Below are positions 35,500 through 43,870 of a stretch of 64,000 nucleotides of DNA, one piece after another. The stretch comes from Bacteroidota bacterium (GTDB lineage: Bacteria > Bacteroidota > Bacteroidia > Chitinophagales > Chitinophagaceae): positions 531,404-595,403 of the forward strand of contig JAFDZS010000011.1 of NCBI GenBank assembly GCA_018266775.1. The letters are read 5' to 3'. The position numbers and the translations under genes are program-made. Positions within the stretch are counted from its first letter, which is position 1, and every line of letters starts with the position of its first letter. The notes under the pieces were generated by a model that saw nothing but the letters and a program-made list of their open reading frames with translations, did no database searches and was not told where the DNA came from.

Positions 35500-36258
35500 T
35501 TATTCTTCTCTCAAATCCTTTCCTGTTAAATGGATAAACACATCTTCCAGGTTGGCGGCTTTAACCTGTTTGGTTCTTTCAAAACCGGAGGCAACCAATT
35601 CGTCAATCATTTTATCCGGTGAGTCGAGTTTAATGATGCGGCCTTCATCCATAATGGCAATACGGTCGCACAATTGCTCGGCTTCATCCATATAATGCGT
35701 GGTTAAAATTACGGTAGTGCCTTTTGATCGGATGTCAACAATCAAATCCCACAAGTTTCTTCTTGCCTGCGGATCGAGACCTGTTGTGGGTTCATCCAAA
35801 AAAATAATTTTAGGTTTATTGATAAGCGTGGTGGCAATGGAAAAACGTTGCTTCTGCCCACCGCTCATGTCTTTAAATTTATTCTTTGCTTTATCCACCA
35901 GGTTTACCCGTTGTAATAATTCCATTGCATCCACGGGTTCGTTATACAAACCACTGAAGAGATTGATGAGTTCCACTAATGATAAACCGGGATAAAAACC
36001 TGATGTTTGTAATTGTACTCCAATGATCTTTTTAATTTCTCCCGGTTGTTTATCCAGGTTGAAACCGTTTACGATTACTTCGCCGCTGGATTTGTCCCGC
36101 AGCGTTTCAATAATTTCCAGCGTGGTGGATTTACCGGCACCATTCGGCCCAAGTAAACCAAAAATTTCGCCTTCATACACTTCGAACGAGATGCCTTTTA
36201 CGGCTTCAAAATTGCCGTAATTCTTTTTTAAATCTTTTACCGATATGATAGTATTCAT
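35500..36258 (-). CDS. ABC transporter ATP-binding protein
   Basis: 252 aa nucleotide-binding subunit of an export-type (DrrA/CcmA-like) ABC system. Walker A GPNGAGKST (about residues 35-43), Q-loop VQLQTSG, signature MSGGQKQR, Walker B IIFLDEPTTGLD and the switch His in TTHYMDEAEQL are all intact, so it should hydrolyse ATP. No permease gene is adjacent on either side, which is unusual for this subfamily; its partner must be elsewhere. Confidence 0.93.
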   Translation of the reverse strand: MNTIISVKDLKKNYGNFEAVKGISFEVYEGEIFGLLGPNGAGKSTTLEIIETLRDKSSGEVIVNGFNLDKQPGEIKKIIGVQLQTSGFYPGLSLVELINLFSGLYNEPVDAMELLQRVNLVDKAKNKFKDMSGGQKQRFSIATTLINKPKIIFLDEPTTGLDPQARRNLWDLIVDIRSKGTTVILTTHYMDEAEQLCDRIAIMDEGRIIKLDSPDKMIDELVASGFERTKQVKAANLEDVFIHLTGKDLREE

Positions 36259-36324
36259 GTGCTGTTACTTTCTTTGGCATTTGGTTAACTGGTTAATTAG
36301 TTAATTGGTTTAATCGCTTCCACC

Positions 36325-36358
36325 AGGCGTCTGACGGTTTGTAACCGTCTTGACGCCT
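36325..36358. repeat. 34-nt two-stem palindrome, copy 3
   Basis: AGGCGTC, GACGGTT and AACCGTC, GACGCCT arms as in the other copies. Its last base is the first base of the GNAT stop codon (minus strand), so it may also act as a transcript end. Confidence 0.85.
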
Positions 36359-36813
36359 TACAACATCAACTCCATTTTCACATCTGCTGTTTCAAATGGT
36401 GAGTTGGTGACTTCCACGTGTTCAAACCCATATTTTTTATACAGGTTTAATGCAGTGGTGAGTTGATGGTTGGAAAACAATTCCAGTTTGGTTACACCAA
36501 TGTCTTTTGCTTTCGCAATGCAGGTTTCTATCAGCAATTTACTGATGCCCCTGCCCTTATATGTTTCATCCACTGCCATCTTTGCCAGTTCATACACGCC
36601 ATGTTCTTCTTTCATGATGGCTGCAGAACCTACAATTGTTTCACCGTCTTTCGCTAACCATATAAATCCTCCGCGGTCAATTATATTTTGTTGTGGGTGA
36701 TTGAGTATCTCCAAATCGTGGCTTTCTGTTAAGTTATACTGATCCAGCCAAACAATATTGAGCCTGTAAAAATCAGGCTGGTATTTTGTTTCGTATGGTA
36801 TTACGGCAATCAT
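36358..36813 (-). CDS. GNAT family N-acetyltransferase
   Basis: 151 aa. EHGVYELAKMAVDETYKGRGISKLLIETCIAKAKDIG includes the acetyl-CoA loop YKGRGIS, and LYKKYGFEHVEV is the usual C-terminal motif. Substrate unknown. It starts 3 nt after the fbp stop, indicating co-transcription and likely translational coupling with fbp. Confidence 0.87.
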   Translation of the reverse strand: MIAVIPYETKYQPDFYRLNIVWLDQYNLTESHDLEILNHPQQNIIDRGGFIWLAKDGETIVGSAAIMKEEHGVYELAKMAVDETYKGRGISKLLIETCIAKAKDIGVTKLELFSNHQLTTALNLYKKYGFEHVEVTNSPFETADVKMELML

Positions 36814-36815
36814 TT

Positions 36816-37832
36816 TTATTTTTCAGCTTTCATAAATGTTTCCAGTTCTTCCATCATTAATTTACTGCCTGCAAAAAATGGTGTACGCTGGTGTAATCCT
36901 GTTGGCTGCACTTCCAGCATACGTTGCTTTCCATTGGTTGCCTTTCCCCCTGCCACTTCAATAATAAATGCACAGGGATTGCATTCATACATCACCCTTA
37001 GTTTTCCTTTGGGTTTATCCATTACTGCAGGATACATAAAGATACCGCCTTTGATGAGATTACGGTGTATATCAGCCACCATGCTGCCGATATACCGCTG
37101 TGTATACGGCCCGCCATTCTCTTTTGTTTTACGCTGACATTCGTTGATGTATTTCCGCACATTCTCTTCGTACTGGAAAAAATTGCCGTGGTTTACGGAG
37201 TAAAATTTTCCTGTTTCGGGGCATTTGATATCGGGATGACTTAAAGTAAATTCTCCAATTGACTGATCTAACGTAAATCCATTCACGCCGCGGCGTGTGG
37301 CATACACCATCATGGTGGATGAACCATAAATGACATAACCAGCGGCTACCTGCTTAACGCCGGGTTGCAGAAAATCTTCTTGTGTTGCAGGCTTACCCAA
37401 TTCGCTTACGCGGCGGTACACACTGAAGATGGTACCGATAGAAACATTCACATCTATGTTACTGCTGCCATCGAGCGGATCGAAGAGGCAAACATATTTG
37501 CTGGCATTACTTACTTCATCATCAAAGATCACCACATCATCCAGTTCTTCACTGCCAATGCCTGCGCAACTGATACCGTGGCGCAATACGCCCATGAACT
37601 GGTTATTGGCAAATACGTCTAACTTTTTCACTTCTTCTCCCTGCACATTCATGGTGCCGGCATCGCCGAGGATGTCTACCAGGCCGGCTTTGTTTACTTC
37701 CACATTTACTCTTTTTGCGGCAAGGCCAATATCTCTTAATAAACTGGATAATTCACCGGTTGCTTTTGGAAAGTCACGCAATTGCTGGATGGTAAACTCA
37801 TCCAGTGTTTGCACTCTGCGGTTGATACTCAT
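36816..37832 (-). CDS. fbp: Class 1 fructose-1,6-bisphosphatase
   Basis: 338 aa gluconeogenic enzyme hydrolysing fructose-1,6-bisphosphate. The metal-binding signature FDPLDGSSNIDVNVSIGTIF lies around residues 117-136, and KGGIFMYPAVMDKPKGKLRVMYECNP with EVAGGKAT near the C-terminus completes the class 1 pattern. Length is normal. Upstream, between fbp and divergent aspartate kinase, two repeat elements fill part of the gap. Confidence 0.96.
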   Translation of the reverse strand: MSINRRVQTLDEFTIQQLRDFPKATGELSSLLRDIGLAAKRVNVEVNKAGLVDILGDAGTMNVQGEEVKKLDVFANNQFMGVLRHGISCAGIGSEELDDVVIFDDEVSNASKYVCLFDPLDGSSNIDVNVSIGTIFSVYRRVSELGKPATQEDFLQPGVKQVAAGYVIYGSSTMMVYATRRGVNGFTLDQSIGEFTLSHPDIKCPETGKFYSVNHGNFFQYEENVRKYINECQRKTKENGGPYTQRYIGSMVADIHRNLIKGGIFMYPAVMDKPKGKLRVMYECNPCAFIIEVAGGKATNGKQRMLEVQPTGLHQRTPFFAGSKLMMEELETFMKAEK

Positions 37833-37941
37833 AATAGCATGGGTTGGTGTTGTATTGCTACAACGGTTTAGATTTGGCAGCAGTTAAGTGTAATTGCAAA
37901 ATAATTATAAGGTTGTTATTTGAACCACTTTCAATAATCAG

Positions 37942-37979
37942 CCGGTTTCGACCCGCAGGGAAATCAAGCTCAACCTGAC
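37942..37979. repeat. 38-nt exact copy of the 18.9-kb repeat
   Basis: Identical, as reverse complement, to 18884-18921 (starts CCGGTTTCGACCCGCAGG, ends CTCAACCTGAC). It belongs to the CTGTCAG/TGAGC family. It lies in the 319-nt gap between divergent fbp and lysC, where no gene is seen. Confidence 0.88.
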
Positions 37980-38006
37980 TGCTTTGAATATTTGAGGTGC
38001 CTTCAA

Positions 38007-38040
38007 AGGCGTCTGACGGTTATGAACCGTCCTGACGCCT
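38007..38040. repeat. 34-nt two-stem palindrome, copy 4
   Basis: Same arms as the other copies, oriented like copies 2 and 3, 28 nt from the 38-nt repeat. Confidence 0.85.
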
Positions 38041-38151
38041 TTCCAACATTTCATCAGCTGAAATCCCGTTCACTTTAAACTTATTATACGATTTTTGCAA
38101 ATCCGCTTAACGGGGCTAAATTACAGAATTAACTTAATCAACTACCAATAA

Positions 38152-39417
38152 ATGAAGGTTTTTAAATTTGGGGGCGCCAGCATCAACAGTGTGGAAAGAA
38201 TACAGAATGTACGGCGCATTTTACAAATGTATCCCGGTGAAAAAATACTGGTCATCATTTCTGCCATGGGCAAAACCACCAACGCCCTTGAAAAAGTTAC
38301 CGAAGCGTTTTTTGACGGCCGCAATGCCGATGCACTCGCTCTTTTTGCACAGGTAAAAGAGCAGCATTTAAGTATGCTGAAATATTTAACCACATTGCAC
38401 TGGAAAACTGCTGAAGATCACCTGAAAGATTTTTTTACTGAAGCCGAATGGCTGCTGCATGATAAAGCAGTAAGGGAATATGATTATTATTACGATCAAT
38501 TGGTTTGCTGTGGTGAATTACTCAGTACTGCCATGGTAAGCGATTACCTGAACGAAGCTGATGTGCCCAATCAATGGGTTGATGTTCGGGATATTATCCG
38601 CACGGATGATAATTTCCGTGATGCCATCATCAACTGGCCGGTTACTGCTGAAAAAGTTAATCAAATTATTTTGCCTTTATTTCAACAGCACGATATTATC
38701 ATTACACAAGGTTTTATTGGCGCCACCGATGAAAATGAAAGCACCACGCTGGGGCGTGAAGGCAGTGATTTCAGCGCTGCCATTTTTGCCAACCTGCTGA
38801 ATGCTGAAAGCCAAACCATCTGGAAAGATGTGGAAGGCGTGATGAATGCCGACCCTAAACAATTTGCCGATGCACAATATATCAGCGCACTCAGTTATCA
38901 TGAAGTAATTGAAATGGCCTACTATGGCGCACAGGTAATTCACCCGAAAACCATTAAACCGTTACAGAATAAAAGCATTCCGTTGCACGTGCGTTGTTTT
39001 TTGAATCCTGAACTGCCGGGCACCGTTATCAGCAATACACCCGTGCATCATTTGCCACCCATCATTGTTATTAAAGACAACCAGGTTTTATTAGAACTCA
39101 GTTCCAAAGATTTTTCTTTTGTGGGTGATGCGTTTGTTAGTAAACTGTACGGGTTATTTGGGAAGATCAAAATACGCCCCAACCTGATGCAGAACGGCGC
39201 TATCAGTTTATTATGCTGTTTAGATGACCGCACCGAAAAAATTGAACAGCTGGCTTTTGCTGCTTCTGATTTTTTTGATGTACAGGTAAAGCGGGGGTTA
39301 TCATTACTCACTATTCGCCATTATAGCAGGGAAAAGTTTGATGAGCTCACTGCTGGTAAAACGATTTTACTGACACAGCGGACACAGGAAACGGTGCAGG
39401 CATTGATGGAGGTGTGA
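38152..39417 (+). CDS. lysC: Aspartate kinase
   Basis: 421 aa enzyme phosphorylating aspartate, the first step to lysine, diaminopimelate, threonine and methionine. N-terminal KFGGAS replaces the usual KFGGTS at residues 4-9; GFIGATDENESTTLGREGSDFSAAI and WKDVEGVMNADPK are kinase-domain signatures, and VIHPKTIKPL precedes the regulatory ACT region (about 310-415, FSFVGDAFVSKLYGLFGKI). It is monofunctional, with no homoserine dehydrogenase part. A long tandem repeat array begins directly after the stop. Confidence 0.93.
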   Translation: MKVFKFGGASINSVERIQNVRRILQMYPGEKILVIISAMGKTTNALEKVTEAFFDGRNADALALFAQVKEQHLSMLKYLTTLHWKTAEDHLKDFFTEAEWLLHDKAVREYDYYYDQLVCCGELLSTAMVSDYLNEADVPNQWVDVRDIIRTDDNFRDAIINWPVTAEKVNQIILPLFQQHDIIITQGFIGATDENESTTLGREGSDFSAAIFANLLNAESQTIWKDVEGVMNADPKQFADAQYISALSYHEVIEMAYYGAQVIHPKTIKPLQNKSIPLHVRCFLNPELPGTVISNTPVHHLPPIIVIKDNQVLLELSSKDFSFVGDAFVSKLYGLFGKIKIRPNLMQNGAISLLCCLDDRTEKIEQLAFAASDFFDVQVKRGLSLLTIRHYSREKFDELTAGKTILLTQRTQETVQALMEV

Positions 39418-39418
39418 G

Positions 39419-39950
39419 GGATTTAGGATTTAGGATTTAGGATTTATGAATTGGGCACATGGTCTGACGTCCGCGTCTGACCATGGATGATGTGTTTGCA
39501 TGGAAGAGAAAGTAAATTTAGGATGTATGATTTAGGATTTGCTGGTATGGTCTGACGTCCGCGTCTGACCATGGATGATGTGTTTGTATCGAAGATGAAA
39601 ATAAATTCAGGATGTATGATTTAGGATTTGCTGGTATGGTCTGACGTCCGCGTCTGACCATGGATGATGTGTTTGCATGGAAGAGAAAGTAAATTCAGGA
39701 TGTATGATTTAGGATTTGCTGGTATGGTCTGACGTCCGCGTCTGACCATGGATGATGTGTTTGTATCGAAGATGAAAATAAATTCAGGATGTATGATTTA
39801 GGATTGGCTGGTATGGTCTGACGTCCGCGTCTGACCATGGATGATGTGTTTGCATGGAAGAGAAAGTAAATTTAGGATGTATGATTTAGGATTGGCTGGT
39901 ATGGTCTGATATCCACGTTGACCACGGATAATGTGTTTGAATAAAGGGCT
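39419..39950. repeat. Alternating 88/89-bp tandem array, about 5.5 units
   Basis: Starts with three ATTTAGG heptamers, then units whose core ATGGTCTGACG, TCCG, CGTCTGACCAT begins near 39459, 39547, 39636, 39724, 39813 and (degenerate) 39901. Spacings alternate 88 and 89. Odd units read GCATGGAAGAGAAAGTAAA after the core, even units GTATCGAAGATGAAAATAAA, so the true period is 177 bp. The array fills the 568-nt gap between lysC and a convergent gene; no coding content. Confidence 0.93.
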
Positions 39951-39985
39951 AACAAAATAAAAGCAACTATCAATTCCATTTTCAT

Positions 39986-40525
39986 TTACAATCCAAATAT
40001 AGCTTTGCTGCCTGAAGAAGGTTTATCCCACTGATCAAATTCATTTTTCAAAATACTGATTTTATCCACTACTAATAAATCAAGTGGTGGCCAGGCTTCG
40101 TTCATTTCCACTAATTTTCCGTTACTGTATATGAAAGTGAGCGTTTGAGTTAATAATAGTTCTGCATTGTGAACTGAATCAGGCTTCACACTTACCCGGC
40201 TTTTATTAATCCCTGTGTTTTTCGTCTTATAAGTGTAAATACTGGTTTTTGATAAAACCTGGATCGAATCGCCATGTACAACATACACCCCTGTAAGTTT
40301 TTCCTCCGTTACAGATTGATACCGATCTTCAAAACTGGTATGGTAAATGAGTAATTCAACAGTTGAATCGTCTTTACAATCCATGCAGTAATAATCGTCT
40401 GTTATGCCAATCAAGCTGCACCATTGATCTTCGCAGAAAAATTGTTTCCCCTTTGCCCAGGTTTGTGCTTTTGTGGAAGCGAAAAATAAGAACATCAAAA
40501 ACGTAAAAAAGATTTTTTTCGACAT
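39986..40525 (-). CDS. Secreted protein of unknown function
   Basis: 179 aa from ATG 40525; an upstream TTG would add 7 residues. Signal peptide KKIFFTFLMFLFFASTKAQ (residues 3-21). The mature protein has a CxxC-like pair (YYCMDCKDD) and no motif I know. Low G+C. It lies 10 nt after the stop of another unknown lipoprotein gene on the same strand, so they are probably one transcript ending toward the tandem array. Confidence 0.62.
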   Translation of the reverse strand: MSKKIFFTFLMFLFFASTKAQTWAKGKQFFCEDQWCSLIGITDDYYCMDCKDDSTVELLIYHTSFEDRYQSVTEEKLTGVYVVHGDSIQVLSKTSIYTYKTKNTGINKSRVSVKPDSVHNAELLLTQTLTFIYSNGKLVEMNEAWPPLDLLVVDKISILKNEFDQWDKPSSGSKAIFGL

Positions 40526-40535
40526 AAAAAAGTGC

Positions 40536-41147
40536 TCATTTTTCAAAATATCTATACATCAGCATGATCGTTTTCCATTTTTTAGGAGGATACGTCCGTT
40601 CCACTTTTGCCCTGTATTGTTTCCATTTATTTTTATCCAACTGATTCTTCATACTATACAGGAAGCTTATATTAACATTGCTAAAATCGGCTATGCAACC
40701 ACACATTGACCGGAATGATGCTGTATCCTGGATATGCAGATCCAAAACATCTTCTAAACTATCATAGTGATGTTCATTTAGTGCGGCAAATGCATATGCT
40801 CTTACAACAGGATTTGCGTGGAAAGTCAGCTTTCGTAAATCGTTATTATCACTATGTTTTAATAACCATTCATACCGCCAGTATTGATCCGTTTTAATAC
40901 CTCCAATTCCAACTCCAGCGCAATCAAAGCTATTATCTAATGCAATGTCATCTACAATTGTATAGGCAGATATATTTTGATTTACCTGCTGATTAAGATT
41001 AACCGGTGGCATAGGTTTCCTTTTCAGCAAAGCATCAACTGAATCTGTTTTTTTCTCTTTAGGATGTTTACAGGCAAAAAATACAAGGAGTATACACAAA
41101 CTAAGAGCAAGTATTGCAGCTTTACGGATTGCAGATGTTGTTATCAT
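40536..41147 (-). CDS. Unrecognised lipoprotein with HEAT-like segment
   Basis: 203 aa from ATG 41147. The signal peptide ends with LVFFAC (Cys26), consistent with a lipoprotein. ANPVVRAYAFAALNEHHYDSL resembles a HEAT/Armadillo helix pair, and four Cys are spread over the mature part. No known family. Low G+C, like its downstream partner. Confidence 0.62.
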   Translation of the reverse strand: MITTSAIRKAAILALSLCILLVFFACKHPKEKKTDSVDALLKRKPMPPVNLNQQVNQNISAYTIVDDIALDNSFDCAGVGIGGIKTDQYWRYEWLLKHSDNNDLRKLTFHANPVVRAYAFAALNEHHYDSLEDVLDLHIQDTASFRSMCGCIADFSNVNISFLYSMKNQLDKNKWKQYRAKVERTYPPKKWKTIMLMYRYFEK

Positions 41148-41255
41148 ACCAGGCAATAAATTTAATCAGGGCAGAAATGATAATATTGATGTTCCAGTTT
41201 GATATCCTTTCAAAATAAAGTTACGGCAAATTTTTGATCGTTATGTAATTTAACA

Positions 41256-41765
41256 CTATCGTTTGTGCAGTATATTATGCTTAGCTAACAGATCATCTAA
41301 AACCGGGCTGATTGTTGTGAATGCCCCCAATAATTCAACGATATCGTTACCCATTGTTTTTTCGTTGAGCGGAATCCACCCCTGCATCAACGTGGCCGGC
41401 CCAAAATGCACACTTACATTCGGCCAATGCTTTTGATGTTTTGCAAATTGCTGGCGGAATTGCAGCGCAAAATCACGACTGGTGAGCACATAGTTTTTAA
41501 ACTTCCGGAGTTTGAGTGCCTGAATATTGTAGTACAATTTGTTTTCTGCAATGGTTTTATCTGTTACCCAAACAGAAAAAAATATCCGGCCTTCAGCATG
41601 CATGGGATTGTTGTGGTCACTGCTCCATTCAGTTTTGTATGCTTTAAAGGCTATTGCATCCAGTACTTCACACACAAATAATTGCAGATGTTGCTGTGCT
41701 GCAACTTTTTTATCAATTGCATGCAATGCAGCGTCAAATTCTTTTTTATACGAAAGATAACTCAT
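41256..41765 (-). CDS. Unrecognised cytosolic protein (169 aa)
   Basis: No signal peptide or membrane segment. The sequence contains NPMHAEGRIFFSVWVTDKTIAENKLYYNIQALKLRKFKNYVLTSRDFA and HFGPATLMQGWIPLNEKTMGND, which look like a conserved small globular domain but match no family I can name. It starts 13 nt after the VOC gene on the same strand ends, so it is probably co-expressed with it. Confidence 0.62.
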   Translation of the reverse strand: MSYLSYKKEFDAALHAIDKKVAAQQHLQLFVCEVLDAIAFKAYKTEWSSDHNNPMHAEGRIFFSVWVTDKTIAENKLYYNIQALKLRKFKNYVLTSRDFALQFRQQFAKHQKHWPNVSVHFGPATLMQGWIPLNEKTMGNDIVELLGAFTTISPVLDDLLAKHNILHKR

Positions 41766-41777
41766 TGTTGTTTTGGT

Positions 41778-42143
41778 TTACCATTGTTGTATCACCACAC
41801 ACACATTGGTAGCATCTTTAATCGCAAATTCTTTGGCACCCCAGGGTCTTAGTGTTACGGCTTTTAAATTCGGGTGCAGAAATTGCGGGTGTGTTGCAGC
41901 CACTTTAGCAAACACTTCATCAATATTATCGGTATGCAGCCTGATCTCGGGCCGGTCTTTATCAGCAAACGCTTTATCCTGGATCAAAAAAACCGCCAGC
42001 ATATCTTTGCGCACTACACAGCAGGGGTGTGCCGATTTCAAATCATCAAACCCGATCTCAAATTCTAAACAATCTACAAATAATGCCAGGCCATCGTTGA
42101 TGTTTTCATAAAAAATATTAGGAATGAGTTTGGTGAATTTCAT
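41778..42143 (-). CDS. VOC family protein
   Basis: 121 aa. LIPNIFYENINDGLALFVDCLEFEIG at the N-terminus and TLRPWGAKEFAIKDATNVCVVIQQW at the C-terminus fit the glyoxalase/bleomycin-resistance fold. Metal ligands are not obvious. Substrate unknown. Second gene in a minus-strand run (SRPBCC, VOC, unknown). Confidence 0.75.
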   Translation of the reverse strand: MKFTKLIPNIFYENINDGLALFVDCLEFEIGFDDLKSAHPCCVVRKDMLAVFLIQDKAFADKDRPEIRLHTDNIDEVFAKVAATHPQFLHPNLKAVTLRPWGAKEFAIKDATNVCVVIQQW

Positions 42144-42177
42144 GGCCGAATCATTTAAAAAGATTGAACAAACAATT

Positions 42178-42708
42178 TTACCGCTCCAAAATCTCTTTCA
42201 AAGTCCCCAAGCTAACATCCATATCCTTCGCAAAATTCTTTTCAAAAAAAGGAATCACGATATTCATTGGGAATTTCAATAACCCCGAATTAACGAGGCT
42301 GACTTTTGTTTGTTCAGGGCTGACAGGTTCAGTTTCCATAATAACAGAAGCGGATATACGCATTGGTTTTACAAAACGTATTTCTGTTTCAATGCGCTTT
42401 CCTTCAATAATGTTTTTAATTTCCTTCTCCCCTTCGCCCACATTTTTATTCCCGCTCCATGCATAGATATAGCCTATGGTTCCATCTGTTCCTTTATGCG
42501 TTACTACCCGGTCTTCATCTGCCTTTGCCCATTTATTAAAGGCTTCCTGGTTTTTCAGCAGGCGTAAAAAATCGAATGCTTTTTGCAATGGCACATTGAT
42601 AACAATAGAACGTTTTACATAATGTTCCTTACGCATGAACAGGGCAATTGTAAGCAGCAAGGTTACAAAACCTGCCAAAACAAGCAGAATGATAATAATG
42701 ATATTCAT
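42178..42708 (-). CDS. SRPBCC (START-like) domain protein with N-terminal membrane helix
   Basis: 176 aa. One N-terminal helix (residues 2-24, IIIIILLVLAGFVTLLLTIALF) followed by VKRSIVINVPLQKAFDFLRLLKNQEAFNKWAK, typical of polyketide-cyclase-like SRPBCC domains, and WSGNKNVGEGEKEI..I downstream. Probably a membrane-anchored hydrophobic-ligand-binding protein; ligand unknown. Confidence 0.82.
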   Translation of the reverse strand: MNIIIIILLVLAGFVTLLLTIALFMRKEHYVKRSIVINVPLQKAFDFLRLLKNQEAFNKWAKADEDRVVTHKGTDGTIGYIYAWSGNKNVGEGEKEIKNIIEGKRIETEIRFVKPMRISASVIMETEPVSPEQTKVSLVNSGLLKFPMNIVIPFFEKNFAKDMDVSLGTLKEILER

Positions 42709-43038
42709 TGTACAGAACGATTAGTTCAGCATAAAAGTAATTCAGCCGGTGGTATAAACAAAAAACAAAGCTGGTAACATTTAATTACGTTATTTACACT
42801 TTCTCCCTTGTTTGCACATTAAGTATTTTTTTTGATTTAAGAACCGGAAGTGTTTATAGTGGAAAATTATTCATCCATACAAGTTTATTTTATTAACCGG
42901 CAAACCAATAAATCCGCGATGATGTTCTCATTTCAGCGGAAAATATTGGCCCCGCTTTTCACATCGCTGATTTCGGCTTATCTTGTGTTGCACAACAAAT
43001 TCATAAGCATACCGCAACCTGGATAAAACACTATCTTA
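42709..43038. other. 330-nt intergenic region
   Basis: Between divergent genes. AT-rich, with a run of T near 42827 and no repeat copy, RNA gene or supported open frame. TACTTTTA on the minus strand, about 20 nt before the SRPBCC start, could be a weak -7 box. Confidence 0.4.
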
Positions 43039-43734
43039 ATGATCCGGATACCATTTTCAATTATATTGATTTTGTTACTAAGCTCCGTACTGCAATTCTC
43101 GTGCACCCGCAAAAAGAACAACCCAAAGCAGGATATTTCCATTGGCGATTTGCGTAATGTGCATTTCCCCGATACAGCACTGGCAAGTGTGGACGGCTTC
43201 TACCATGATTTTTTTTATGAAGGCTCCGAAGCATTGCTTGATTTCGTTTATTTAGATACGGTTGAAATTGGCATCAGGAATGCAAACGATTTTGCCATGG
43301 CCCTGAGAGGTTATGTTGTGGCCAGTTTTTCCGGGCGAAAATATGTACGATACGATTTCAATGTTACCGATACAACCATAAACAAAGTAAATGGGCTTTT
43401 CATATCGGGATATACGATTGATATTAACGAACAGTATAAGCAACTATTCTGCTTTTTGACGGTGGCCAATAATAAATGCTACGCTTTTTATTCTCTTCAG
43501 CAAAACACCGGCCCGTTCAATAATACCTCAAAACAATTCTTTGGTTCTATACAATTTAACCGGGATGATTTTAATGAAAGCCATTACAGAACAGCCCATT
43601 TACAATTGCATAAACCTATTGGAAAAATATGGCATTTTACACCCGATTTTGAACTGGTTACTCCACCACCTTACGATACTTACGATGAACCTGCTGAGCC
43701 TTTCAAATTAAGACCCGGTAAAAGATCCCATTAA
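43039..43734 (+). CDS. Unrecognised lipoprotein
   Basis: 231 aa. Signal peptide with lipobox LQFSC (Cys22). The mature part contains DIEISIGDLR-like N-terminal residues, FSGRKYVRYDFNVTDTTINK and FKLRPGKRSH at the end, without a known motif. Likely a periplasmic lipid-anchored protein. It is convergent with the L,D-transpeptidase gene, whose terminator lies between them. Confidence 0.6.
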   Translation: MIRIPFSIILILLLSSVLQFSCTRKKNNPKQDISIGDLRNVHFPDTALASVDGFYHDFFYEGSEALLDFVYLDTVEIGIRNANDFAMALRGYVVASFSGRKYVRYDFNVTDTTINKVNGLFISGYTIDINEQYKQLFCFLTVANNKCYAFYSLQQNTGPFNNTSKQFFGSIQFNRDDFNESHYRTAHLQLHKPIGKIWHFTPDFELVTPPPYDTYDEPAEPFKLRPGKRSH

Positions 43735-43818
43735 ATTATATGCCAGGATATTTTGTGCAGTATACTTCTTTCATGCTGTATGTTGTATTGTTTATCATTA
43801 ATTACAGAAGTTAATGCA

Positions 43819-43847
43819 CAAAAAAACGGCCGGTTCATCACCAGCCG
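43819..43847 (-). terminator. Terminator of the L,D-transpeptidase gene
   Basis: On the minus strand CGGCTGGT pairs with ACCGGCCG (one T-G pair, 5-nt loop), followed by TTTTTTTGTG; about 24 nt after the stop codon. Confidence 0.75.
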
Positions 43848-43870
43848 CTGCACCTTGAATATGGTACTTA

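Noticed and set aside
39419..39950. Possible CRISPR array
   Set aside because: The repeated unit is 88/89 bp with no unique spacers between repeats; it is a plain tandem array, and no cas gene is present.
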